64,000 bases of DNA, taken from NCBI GenBank assembly GCA_951799405.1, contig OX637334.1, positions 10,292,001-10,356,000 on the forward strand, given 5' to 3'. A program made the translations under genes and the position numbers. Of this stretch, positions 11,998 through 21,400 are shown piece by piece. The DNA is from Agapetus fuscipes (Eukaryota; Arthropoda; Insecta; Trichoptera; Glossosomatidae). The notes under the pieces were generated by a model. That model saw only the letters and a list, made by a program, of their open reading frames with translations. It was not told the DNA's origin and made no database searches. The stretch's first letter is position 1. Every line of letters begins with the position of its first letter.

Positions 11998-12222
11998 CTT
12001 GATTTATAGGTTGGTATAAAGCTGACCACCCATAGTGTAAAAAATAATTCACTTTGTCAATGTCAGAGTTGCAGGTTTAATGTTCATTTGAGATTTGGTT
12101 TCAATTTGTAAGTACACACTCAGCATTTGCAAGCGCGAACTTACAAGTTTCTGTTTGTGGGCATGTAATTGATCTGAGTTTTGAATGTTAATATTTCGTT
12201 GCAACTACGATTCTCGATTATT
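11998..12222 (+). repeat. LT repeat with internal deletion
   Basis: Begins CTTGATTTATAGGTTGGTAT at the shared 5' end and ends near GCAACTACGATTCTCGATTA. The CCCTGTTTCAGGGAAGG block is deleted. Confidence 0.8.
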
Positions 12223-12575
12223 ATACATATGTACATAGATGGTCATTGAACGCTTTTGTATGCAAACTTGGACTTTGTATGGTGGGTAAACTTTTTTGTC
12301 ATGTTTTGAAAAAGTAACGACTGATTATTATTGCTATTTAGAAAGTTTTAAGAATCACAGCCTTTTATCTAATTTTAACCCTCTGATTATTACCAAACCT
12401 TTTGCCTGGAAATTTCTCACTTTGTATGTGATTCACTTTTTGGAAAATATAATAATGACATCATATAAGTTATCATTATTGTCTTAAATTTTCTAAAAAG
12501 TATTTTTTTATTAACACTCTAACTGCTGAGAATTTTTCAATATATTTTTACTTTATAGCAGTCAGAAGGAGCTAT
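12223..12575. other. no feature recognised
   Basis: AT-rich spacer between an LT repeat and the hairpin element. The short open frame at 12296-12487 has no domain or splice context. Confidence 0.3.
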
Positions 12576-13232
12576 AAAGTATTGTATTCGTCCGAAAAAA
12601 AAATTGAGGTTTCAACGGAAATGAGTTGTCTTGCGCCAGGACGTGCAAAAAAACCTAATTTGTCGGACCTGTCCGTCCGTATGTGTGTATGTCCCAGCCG
12701 ATACTACTAATCACAGAGACACCAATTTTTAGATTTAGAGAATTGACAACCACAAATTTTGATGAGCCGACCGGCATGGGATCACCCTGAAAATTCAAGA
12801 TGGCTGCCATACAAAAAAAACATAAAATTGCACTTTTCTCAAAAACGGCTCCAAGATTATTTTTTTCAGTGTGGTCGTTGCTCAAATTTTTACTAAAAAA
12901 ATTAGGTATGGCAACACTCTTGCAAACCTGGGTCTATGGGTTGCCATCTGAAATTTTATGTTTTTTTTTGTATGGCAGCCATCTTGAATTTTCAAGTTGG
13001 TGTAATGCCGTGTAATTCATATTTAAAACATGTTCAAAAGAGTTGATGTAGCCAAAATTTGGTATCTCTAAGTCTAATACTTTGGAAAGTGACACACATA
13101 CACACGCACACACACACACACACATACAGACGGACGTTTTTGAAAGATAGTGTTTTTTGGCATGTCCTGCACCAGGACAACTCATTTCCGTGAAAACCTC
13201 GAAAAAATAATTTCACACCAAATCAATACTTT
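12576..13232. mobile_element. long-hairpin MITE-like element (~657 bp)
   Basis: The ends are inverted: AAAGTATTG at 12576 and CAATACTTT at 13224. Further in, GGAAATGAGTTGTC (12618) is inverted as GACAACTCATTTCCGT (13177), and GATGGCTGCCATACAAAAA (12797) as a matching inverted block near 12970. The whole unit can fold into one interrupted hairpin. A CA microsatellite occupies ~13094-13130. There is no coding capacity, which fits a non-autonomous DNA element. The superfamily is not assigned because no clear target duplication was found. Confidence 0.65.
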
Positions 13233-13858
13233 CTTTATGATGATGATGAGTTGATGATTTCTTTATAGCACCGTTTCGTGAAAAAAAATGAAATTTTTAG
13301 TCTTCAGCTAGAGCAAGAAAGTAAAAAACAAAAAAAACCTTAAAGAAAATAAAAAAATATTTTGATAATAAACTTATCTCTCTTCCATCTCTTTGGTAAC
13401 ACTATAGTATTAATAGGAAAGGAAGGAAGTAAAGAAATAAATAAAAGTCAAATGAAAGTTCAATAGCCTACTGTGTAATATGAATTAAATAAGTACAACA
13501 AATATAATGTGCGGTGAAGAAGTGACTGGAACACCCTTTATATGTGATTTGGCGCATAGAGTAAACAAGCACTAAAAGATTGTTGCGAGCGTCCGGTCAA
13601 TCTCAAGATCGTTTTACTGTATATCCACTTTACGAAATTTCCGTTGCGCATCTTTGACGTATATCCATTTTAAAACGCCTTTTTTTAGTATTAAACGTAA
13701 CATTATTATGATTTTTACCGATTATTATAGTGCCAGACCTGCAGTACTTTCGGTAAAATAGGCAATTGAATTACGATTTTGTCAATTACAATAACAAAAC
13801 ACAAAAACATTGCTCCTGTAAAATTAGCTCAATGGCGTTTACAGTAAACAAGCACTAA
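13233..13858. other. spacer with two copies of a recurrent 25-bp motif
   Basis: GGCG....AGTAAACAAGCACTA occurs at 13551-13574 and 13833-13857, the inverse of the two motifs near 7.65 and 7.82 kb. No gene was seen. The second copy is directly interrupted by the Harbinger-like element at 13859. Confidence 0.35.
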
Positions 13859-14763
13859 GGCCCGGTAGTTTCATCGTTAGCATATGCGCCTAATAGCATA
13901 AAAATGACTTACTATAGCTTAAAATCTTAAAAACGGTATTTTGAAATATGCTTTAGCAAGAAAATAGTCTAATAGCAACGATATTTTTGCTAGCCAATCT
14001 TGGGGAGCATACGTTTTATCTATAGCTAATTCCAATATGGCATCTTTTCTCATCTGTTATTTACAGCGGCTATGTAGTTTTGAGTCGAATTTTAGCAATT
14101 ATTCCCTTAGAAAACACACTATATTTACTTCAATTTTGTCATGGAAAGCAACGGGTCAGATGTCGAAAGAATTACTGATTATGTTTGCAGGTGCAAATCG
14201 AAAATATTTCGTCTCCCTCAATGTCTCCGAGTATTTGGTAGGAACGCGGAAGAATTCACTCGGCACATTTGAAATTATTGGCAAGCAAATCACAACGGAT
14301 TTATGAACTTATCTACAACACAGTTTGTAAAATCCGTTTTTAAATGCCTCACATGTTTTACGCACTTATAATTAAAAATCATATCATATTATCACAGAGC
14401 GCCATCTTTGTTGGTGCATTGCAGGCGGATGTCAAGTGGATGTCAATATCACGTCAATATGGCATCTGACAGTTATAAAAAAACTACCATAGACAAAAAA
14501 AATCTTGAATTCGTGGCTGTTGACCATATATTTATGTGGCCAAATGCAGTATTTGAGGTTTTTTTTACATTTTTCAAGTTTTGTCACGATGGTAGCCATG
14601 ATGGTAGCAATGCAATTACTTCGGGTATCTTCGGTATACACTACAGATAGCCTATAGGCAAAATGCGAATGAAAATACTGTTTTGGTGTTACTATAGCAT
14701 ATCTCGGGCGTAAAATATGCTATATAAACTACTTTAGCTTAAAATGTGAAAATACCGGCCCTA
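13859..14763. mobile_element. PIF/Harbinger-like non-autonomous element (905 bp)
   Basis: The inverted ends are GGCCCGGTAGTTTCA (13859) and TGAAAATACCGGCCC (14749-14763), flanked by TAA at 13856-13858 and 14764-14766. A TWA target duplication with GGGCC-type termini is the PIF/Harbinger pattern. Subterminal blocks containing ATAGCAT and TAGCTTAAAAT recur on both sides. The internal open frames (14037-14306, 14408-14650) show no transposase motif. Confidence 0.75.
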
Positions 14764-14963
14764 AGGCAGCGAGTCTTGTCTATTTCCTAAACTTACTTTT
14801 GTCACAATCAAGAAGAAGAAAAAACTTGGGGCTTAAATGCAGAGTATTGCCATCTATTGTAGAATAACTTATACATTTTCACCAAATTCATGTACGAGTA
14901 TGATGATACTTGTTCAACATAAAACTTCATGAAAAATTCGCTAGATGCTGTACATTTAATTAA
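14764..14963. other. 3' flank of the Pro/Gly/Tyr-rich gene
   Basis: Spacer between the Harbinger-like element and the polyadenylation region of the minus-strand gene. Nothing else was seen. Confidence 0.3.
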
Positions 14964-14969
14964 TTTATT
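14964..14969 (-). terminator. polyadenylation signal AATAAA
   Basis: AATAAA on the minus strand, 31 bases downstream of the stop codon of the gene at 15000-15599. Confidence 0.6.
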
Positions 14970-14999
14970 TACATTGTATGGAGTTACTTATTTTTTCAA

Positions 15000-15599
15000 T
15001 CACTTAGAATCACTTGGATTTTTAAAATCATCGCTCATTTGGTAGTTTTGTTTATTCCCAACCACTGGTTTTTTATTCCTCGCCGCAAACATATCAAATC
15101 CCGAGAATCCCGACTGATGAAAACCGGGATAGTAGCCCGGATATCCGGGATAACCGGAATTCGCACCCGGATAAAATCCTTGAGGACCATTTGGAAAATA
15201 TCCAGGCGATCCACCAGCTAAAAATCCAGGAGGACCTGCGGGTAAAAAGCCTTGATATCCTGGATAACCTGGTTGATTGAAGTTATTAGGATTTTGCCCG
15301 TAATATCCATTGTTGAATGGTGGCCGGTTGATCGGGTAAATTCCATTTTGTTGCATGGAAAAATACTTCGAAGGATGCTTTGGGTTTTCATAGATTGGTT
15401 TCGATCCACTTTTGTCACCAGCAAAATGGTTTTCTTCCGGCTCCAACTGGTTGAAGTGGACAAATCTGGGTTTTGATCCTGTGTCTGGAAGAACAGGTTC
15501 TGGACTTGAAGAAGACGTTGGTGGTGGATTATCTTCAGCTTTTAATGATGATGAAGATGCAAGGAGTAAAATGCAGGCGAATGTGATTGGAGACAGCAT
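15000..15599 (-). CDS. secreted Pro/Gly/Tyr-rich protein
   Basis: Single-exon frame of 199 residues. The first ~21 residues form a signal peptide (MLSPITFACILLLASSSSLKA). Next comes a Ser/Pro/Glu-rich acidic part (~22-60), a more ordinary stretch with KHPSKYFSMQQNGIYPINR (~73-91), then ~92-170 rich in Pro, Gly, Tyr, Phe and Asn with PGYPGY, GFLPAGPPGF and GYFPNGPQGFYPG motifs. The tail is polar (KNPSDSK). There are no cysteines apart from one in the signal peptide and no enzyme motif. This start is supported by a TATA-like box ~160 bases upstream and an AATAAA just after the stop. Likely a cuticle, chorion or other extracellular structural protein; the family is not recognised. It is the only one of the five secreted genes here without an intron in the coding region. 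Confidence 0.85.
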   Translation of the reverse strand: MLSPITFACILLLASSSSLKAEDNPPPTSSSSPEPVLPDTGSKPRFVHFNQLEPEENHFAGDKSGSKPIYENPKHPSKYFSMQQNGIYPINRPPFNNGYYGQNPNNFNQPGYPGYQGFLPAGPPGFLAGGSPGYFPNGPQGFYPGANSGYPGYPGYYPGFHQSGFSGFDMFAARNKKPVVGNKQNYQMSDDFKNPSDSK

Positions 15600-15756
15600 T
15601 TTGAAAACTGAAAAAATGAAAAATTTAAATTGCGTTTATTTTACTGGATATGGTATACCTAACATTCATAATGTCAAATATGTTACACCACACAACAACA
15701 TCAAACACACTACTTTGCGTTTTTAGCGAAGGGGATAGGTATGTGACGGGTGGAAC

Positions 15757-15765
15757 CTTTATATT
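15757..15765 (-). promoter_or_regulatory. TATA-like box of the Pro/Gly/Tyr-rich gene
   Basis: AATATAAAGG on the minus strand about 160 bases upstream of the ATG, implying a 5' leader of roughly 130 bases. Confidence 0.5.
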
Positions 15766-15770
15766 TTCAC

Positions 15771-16124
15771 AGGAAAGCGAGGTGGCAATACGCCCACTAT
15801 TTCACTTTTTTTTTTATCGGTACCTACTATGATTTTAGGTTTGAAAAAGAACAAAAATCATTTCTAGCACCATTTCGCACGTTTAATAAAAAAGAGAAAT
15901 AACTCGAAAATTGGGAAAATCGAGATTTTGTAATAAAACGCAATAACAATGCGAGAAGAATAGGTAGAATGCGACAGCCGTTCAATTTGGACGAATATGA
16001 CCGAGATAAAACATCGGCCGCATTTTTCATCCCATACAAGTTGTACTGGGTGTCTGAACTTCAAACGTGATTTCCCAACATTCATGTTTTTTGAGTTATT
16101 GCTCTTTATTATTAAACGTGCGAT
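15771..16124. other. no feature recognised
   Basis: Upstream flank of the Pro/Gly/Tyr-rich gene. Open frames here are short and featureless. The part next to 16125 may be the diverged body of the tRNA-headed SINE whose head begins there. Confidence 0.3.
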
Positions 16125-16195
16125 TTGTCGGGATCGAACCTTAGCCGTCTAGCATTGAACGCAAGTGCTACAAAGAACCGTTTGTCAAAATACAC
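16125..16195 (-). repeat. tRNA-like SINE head
   Basis: On the minus strand a tRNA-like segment ends in a good B box (AAGGTTCGATCCCGAC) preceded by GTAGCACTTGCGTTCAATGC. It matches the head of the SINE at 33499-33830, so it is a SINE relic and not a tRNA gene. Confidence 0.55.
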
Positions 16196-16239
16196 CCTGT
16201 GTCAGGATACAGGTTGTATTCAATACAAAAGGTGTTTTT

Positions 16240-16440
16240 TTCAAGTCCGAAAACGAAAAAATCTTAGAAGGTCTACCAAGCCTTCACAAGAAGTAAGAAC
16301 CTGCCCCCTTGGAGCAGAGAAACCCCCGCTACACTTGAAGATTGGCGTAATACCCTTTACCTGTGAAAATCAATGGTTCGATTCCTTCAGCGATAACGCG
16401 GCAAGAAGTTGCACTATATGTGTATATTTTTTTCGTTGCG
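16240..16440 (+). repeat. tRNA-headed SINE, body fragment
   Basis: TCACAAGAAGTAAGAACC, GGAGCAGAGAAACCCCCGCT and GATAACGCGGCAAGAAGTTG follow the order of the SINE body at 33600-33800. The copy runs opposite to the adjacent head at 16125-16195. Confidence 0.7.
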
Positions 16441-17089
16441 TATTTAATGAATTAGTCACTTGATATTTGGTTTTTAAAACTTACATTGAAATATTTTGAT
16501 TTATTTATCAAAATGTTTTTGTTGCTTCTTTAACAAATTTTCTTTCAAAAACTACCATCACTTCCTTGCTCTGCAATTGATTTTTTTTTCTGAACACGTA
16601 AAATTTCGTGAAGAGGTTTAAATAAGGTCTTGTTTTCTTGCTATCACAAGCAATTATTTAAAAGAGGTACCTACGTAAAAGGTTGTTATTTCGTAAAAAA
16701 AAAACTACTAAAACTATGATAAGGTAATAAGGTGTCATTAAAAATGGTTACTTAGTTTTTAAGGTATTTTTTTTTTAATTAGAAGGTCAATACATAAAAC
16801 ACTATAATTGAAGACAATGAGGAAACGAAAAAAGAGGATGCGCTAAGTTGCATAGAAATATAAACATTAATTATGATTCAAACTGAATATACACTTTGAC
16901 AATTATATTAATTTTAAAACTAAACAAATTTCAAAACTTAATTTAACTCGGATATTTCACGAACCGTTTAGAGAGAACTTACATCATTCTCGACGTTTCG
17001 TCGACGACGTTGCCAACGTCTTCAGGAGAACATCCTCTCTGCACGACGACTGAGGACGAACTCTTAAACCTAACTTAACCCTAACTGAA
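16441..17089. other. AT-rich spacer with a transposon-like palindrome
   Basis: Mostly featureless. At ~16990-17035, TCGACGTTTCGTCGACGACG followed by TTGCCAACGTCTTCAGGAGA is a GC-rich, partly palindromic block of the kind seen at the ends of insect retroelements. Its family could not be fixed. Confidence 0.35.
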
Positions 17090-17240
17090 TATACACGCCC
17101 ATAATGGAGCACGTGTAAATTTTCTCTTACGTAAGCAGCATGCCACACAAAAGCAAACCTTAGGTATGTGAACTCTGCAACTTTTGTCGCCTTTTAATAA
17201 AACGGGGCTGGCATTAGCAAAAGTGAACCATTTTTTTTAT
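17090..17240 (-). repeat. LT repeat, diverged partial copy
   Basis: Reverse-strand fragment with GCAACTTTTGTCGCC, ATAAAACGGGGCTGGCATTA and AAAGTGAACCATTTTTTT. It lacks both termini. Confidence 0.65.
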
Positions 17241-17637
17241 ACAAGACCCATGGGAAATGAATTCAAATGAAATCTGTCATAACGCTTTAGGCATATTTGA
17301 TTTATTTGCAAAATAATATGAACTACTCACTAAAAATAAACACTCCGCTGGCAGTTTTCCATAAACTACTTATTTACTCAACGTGGTTTTTCCATCCACA
17401 ACATGAATTATTCGTACGTTTGAGTCATACTTTGAATTCGATTTTGCAGAAGAATTATCTTTAGGTTTTTCCATTTCTAATTCAAAATATTAATTATTAT
17501 TCTACTTAGAAGTTCGCATCCTAAGAGAGGTTGTAAATCATATTTTGGATTTTTGTTCACGCATTTTTGTATCCTCTTTAAATTCTTCCTTGGATGAAAT
17601 GAGTTTTGAAATAAATAAAAAATTTGACATGAAGTAT

Positions 17638-17643
17638 TTTATT
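17638..17643 (-). terminator. polyadenylation signal AATAAA
   Basis: AATAAA on the minus strand, ~100 bases downstream of the stop of the Met/Gly-rich gene. Confidence 0.6.
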
Positions 17644-17745
17644 GGGAAAAGAAGGTTAAATGAAAAAAGATCATTCAATTGTCTACTTATTTGTAAGGTA
17701 TATTTAATGTTAGGTGTGCAAAACTGCTCTAAGCTTAAGAAGTAA

Positions 17746-19451
17746 CTATTTGTCCATTGACATTCCGTGGTTGGCATACTTCTTGATATTTTTCACAGTC
17801 TTTATCCTTGCATTCATATCACTATCAGATATTTCTCTTGGATCCATGATTCCTGGAAGGTTCCAAAAGCTTTCTTCATTGGGAGGTTCCAAATTTGTAC
17901 TCAACCCCCTACCACCTTCAGCATCCATCTCTTCCAAAACAATAAAACCTCCTGCCCCATCATCAGCGAATGCAATCTCTTCACCCATCGTCTCATCAAT
18001 CACAATCACTGTATTCTCCACCCTCATCTGACCAAGCATTTCATCAGCATGCTTATCTTTGTTTCCTTCAATCATTTCAAACCCCATTGGATAACTCTTA
18101 GGTGTGTTTAGGTTCATTGTTTCAGAAATTGCAACTCCATCGAATGTTGCACTGTGCTCTTCTGGAATTTCTGCTCTCATTCTTTGCATCTGCCCTAATC
18201 CTCCCATTCCCATCGCTGGCACACTTTCAGCCATTCCACCATTCATCATGCCACCCATATTTGCTCCTTGATCTTGCACTCCAGCCACCATTCCCATATC
18301 TGGGAGATTTGCCATTCCTTCAGGTGCCATAGACCCTACATCAGTTGGGACCATTCCTCCAACATCCATGGGCACCATTCCACCGACATCTGTTGGGGCC
18401 ATTCCACCGACATCCGTTGGGACCATTCCACCTACATCTGTTGGTACCATCCCACCTACATCTGTAGGCACCATTCCACCAACGTCACCAGGGACCATTG
18501 CTCCCATATCAGTTGGAACCATCCCGCCAATGCTCCCCGGACTCATTGGAAGACCTCCTTTAGCACCACCGATTCCTGGAGCTTGACCAAAAGTGAATTT
18601 CTTCATCACTCCATCACTGTCTCCCAGACCACCTCCTAAAGCACCAAGTTGTTCAGCTGCTGGATTTGGTGGAAGAGCATCGCTCATGCCTCCTAGAGGA
18701 GTTGCAATGTCTGATCCAAGGGGGTTTGCAGCTCCTCCCATCATTCCTACACCTAGCGTCCCACCCATGTCTTCCACTCCTCCTTTAGATTTGCCTCCTT
18801 TTGATCCACCGAAACCTCCAAAGCCGATAGGAGTTGTCACAGCCATGGACAGTGAAGCCACCTGAAATATTATGACAAATTGGATACAAACACTTGATAT
18901 TCTATGAACAAAAATAAATCAATGTAGAAAAACATTTCATTACACTCTACTCTTTAATGGAGTCGGCAAAAGTTTAACATTCAAATCACTCTCGATGGTA
19001 TGCCGTTAAATGTCTTGGTATTTCAACAAATAAAAAAAATACGATGTAGTCGCTCTTTCTTCCCGGTTCATCAAAAGTAAGAATAAAAACAGATGTGATT
19101 CATTTGTGCCAAAATGAAGACTCTTAGACATTGTTGAAAAACATTCAAGTGATACAAAATATGAAGCTTTTACTAAATAAAACGTGTGGAGACCGGAGTG
19201 TAGGACATTGACAGTTGAGGAGGCAAACAAGAAGATATTGGCATACGTACTCGTATCTAAGAAAGATAGACAGTTCTAGACTTCCCCATGTTTCCGCCCA
19301 AGAAAAAGGCAGACGTCCTGTCGGATGACCACCCAAAAGATGAGTCAATTTGGCAAAAAAGAGGCAAATTGTAACAAGCAGACCAGTAGGTGTAAACAAA
19401 AAAACAAAAAAAAAGTGTTTTCTTTACCAGTAAGAGTCCTATTTTACTCAT
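17746..19451 (-). CDS. secreted Met/Gly-rich protein with octapeptide repeats
   Basis: Exons 19428-19451 (MSKIGLLL) and 17746-18861, joined at phase 0 (donor CTG|GTAAAG, acceptor TTTCAG|GTGGCT), giving 379 residues. The second exon opens with a GTG (Val) codon that continues the signal peptide (LLLVASLSMAV). Gly-rich GFGGFGG and GGKSKGG stretches follow. Residues ~115-185 are about nine tandem octapeptides of the type GGMVPTDV, a 24-bp repeat at ~18305-18540. Then comes an MGGMMNGGM region. The C-terminal ~140 residues are acidic and non-repetitive (NTVIVIDETMGEEIAFADD), ending in a basic segment (NARIKTVKNIKKYA). Methionine is unusually frequent and cysteine is absent. A TATA box and an AATAAA frame the gene. 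The family is not recognised; an extracellular structural role is inferred. Confidence 0.85.
18305..18540 (-). repeat. coding 24-bp tandem repeat (GGMVPTDV)
   Basis: About nine units of the octapeptide G-G/A-M-V/A-P-T/G/M-D-V lie head to tail inside the Met/Gly-rich gene. Units differ at one or two positions, typical of a minisatellite evolving under a coding constraint. Confidence 0.85.
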
Positions 19452-19597
19452 TTTAGAGTATATTTCTCTACAATATTAGCACAATAAATTACAGAAACTA
19501 CTGCCACGTTTTGTGGCGTAATTCTTTCAAGAAGTTGCACCACTCTTTTGCTGAAGACTAACTATTTAAATGAAGTAATTTTGTTGATGAAGGATGC

Positions 19598-19606
19598 TTT
19601 TATATA
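19598..19606 (-). promoter_or_regulatory. TATA box of the Met/Gly-rich gene
   Basis: TATATAAAAG on the minus strand, ~150 bases upstream of the ATG at 19451. It supports the tiny first exon as the true start. Confidence 0.7.
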
Positions 19607-20159
19607 TCGACAGGATTGACATGTTAACAATTAAATTTTATTGTTTGCTGATCAGGAAAAGACTTGCATGTCAAATTGACATTCCGTTTGGTGCGCAGAC
19701 AAGATGAGGTCCGCCATATTTGATAGATCAACCCTCACCTGACCCGGTTGCTTTATTTAGAAAAAATCTTCTCCTTTGATAATAATAATCAAAATAATTT
19801 GCCAATTTTAATACAGCGCTGGTGCCGTTTATTGACACTAGCCACCCCAAGGGGAATAACAACATTCTTGTTATTGTAGTATTATTGCAAATATATTATT
19901 TTGGTTTTATAAATAAGTAATTTATTAAAAACGGATGCGGCTCAAGCTTGTACTAGTTGCAAACTAGACAGCAGTGTTGGAGGACAGGTGGAGTTGGAGG
20001 CCAAGGCTCGAATCGGGCTAAAGTGCTATTGAAGAAGAATAATTTATTGGATTTTCATACCCATTATCAAGGATTTTGAATTTGATTCTATGTAATTGCA
20101 CCCAACGATAGGATTTCTTAAACCGTCCAATGTCTGCACATTTCTTTGGACACGTAAAT
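19607..20159. other. no gene recognised
   Basis: Spacer between the Met/Gly-rich gene promoter and a LINE relic. GACACTAGCCACCCCAAGG near 19838 looks repeat-like but was not assigned. Confidence 0.3.
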
Positions 20160-20480
20160 AATATCAATTTATTAATTGTCAGTTTATTAACTCATTGGAA
20201 ACGCACTGCAGAGCCATAGCATCTAATCAGACATGTTTCAAATGGACTAACACATTAGCACTCTCCACATTCCTCATCTCGTGTGGTAATGCATTCCACA
20301 ATAGAGTACCGGCAATGTCAAAGACACGATCCCAATAATTGGCCGTATTGCTCACCATATTATGCATATCTTGTACGTATTCATGAGAAATGTTTGGAAC
20401 TACTTGTGTCCAGAAGCCTGTCAAGGGATAGTGTGAGAGAGATAAAGCCTTCTCTCTTATGGACCGATGTGCGTACATGG
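20160..20480 (-). pseudogene. non-LTR retrotransposon ORF2 C-terminal relic
   Basis: A minus-strand frame (20227-20478) reads DRVFDIAGTLLWNALPHEMR near its end, like the conserved LWN-LP-E-R motif in the C-terminal region of many non-LTR retrotransposon proteins. A second, more decayed copy of the same sequence is at 27570-27740. It is isolated from any reverse-transcriptase core. Confidence 0.55.
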
Positions 20481-20569
20481 ATTGCTACCCCTGCTTTATG
20501 GTCACTATTTACAAAAACAAAATTTCATTTGTCACTCTAGACTACGTGAGTTTATCTTCTCTAGTTTTA

Positions 20570-20790
20570 ATCCTGGGATTGGCTTGCAGCATTTTTTTTC
20601 ATTCTTCTCCTCCATTCTTCCCTGTCTAATGTGGCTCTTTTAAGTCTGCATATGATGCAGACTTGCGCACGTCCACCAACAGGTCCTCCAGGTATTCTTG
20701 GCGTGGGCGTCCCCTAGAGTTGGTCGCCTCAGTCATCCCCTCCATTATTGCATTGTACCGTGAATTATATCTCATTAATTGACCATTTAT
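20570..20790. other. unidentified repeat-like block
   Basis: The GC content rises and CACCAACAGGTCCTCCAGG followed by GGCGTGGGCGTCCCCTAG resembles untranslated or coding parts of insect non-LTR elements. No frame is long enough to assign it. Confidence 0.25.
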
Positions 20791-20965
20791 AAAATTTGTA
20801 GGATGTAAAGGGTTAAAGCATTGTTTGCATTTTTTAAATTATAATAATGCAAACTTTTTACTTGAATAAAAAACTCTACTTTACACCACTTATATGTACC
20901 TATCTACGCGGTTTTCCCAAACTTTTCTGTCTTATTGAATAAAAATTTGGATATATCCTACTGTC

Positions 20966-21165
20966 CAGTCGATATATCAGTCGGTAGAACACTCGCGTTC
21001 AAAACTAGATGGTTTGGGTTTGATTTCCACCGAGGTTCTCGGAAATAATTTCCCATGTTCGTGTTTTCTTCTTACCCAAATCACAGCATCGGTAAAATTT
21101 ACTCAGCCTTTACAGGAAATTAGAATCAACTCCCTCAGAGGCGGAACGATTTCTACTGTATGCTA
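20966..21165 (+). repeat. tRNA-headed SINE, diverged
   Basis: The head TCGATATATCAGTCGGTAGA and a B-box-like GGGTTTGATTTCCACCGAGG are followed by the body (AATAATTTCCCATGTTC, TTTACTCAGCCTTTACAGG). It matches the SINE at 33499-33830. Confidence 0.75.
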
Positions 21166-21173
21166 AAAAGTTT

Positions 21174-21400
21174 TGCATACTGTATAACATTGGTTCAGTT
21201 TTCTAATGTCACCCTCGTTTCAGGGAAGGTCGGCAGAAACTGCAGGGCTTTTGTTCATTTGAGGTTTTGATTTGAATTTGGAAGTACACTTTTTGCAGCA
21301 TTTTTAATCGCAAACTTATTGATGTCTACTTGTCGGCATGCATTTTATGTGAATCTAAAATTTTAAAATATGTTTGCAACTTAGATTTGGATTATAAATT
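21174..21400 (+). repeat. LT repeat, diverged
   Basis: TTTCAGGGAAGGTCGGCAG, TGCAGGGCTTTTGTTCATTT and the GCAACTTAGATTTGGATTAT tail identify it. The first ~60 bases are degraded. Confidence 0.8.

Noticed and set aside
18268..18639. Plus-strand frames with SVGTIPPT repeats
   Set aside because: Antisense shadow of the GGMVPTDV octapeptide repeat in the minus-strand gene.
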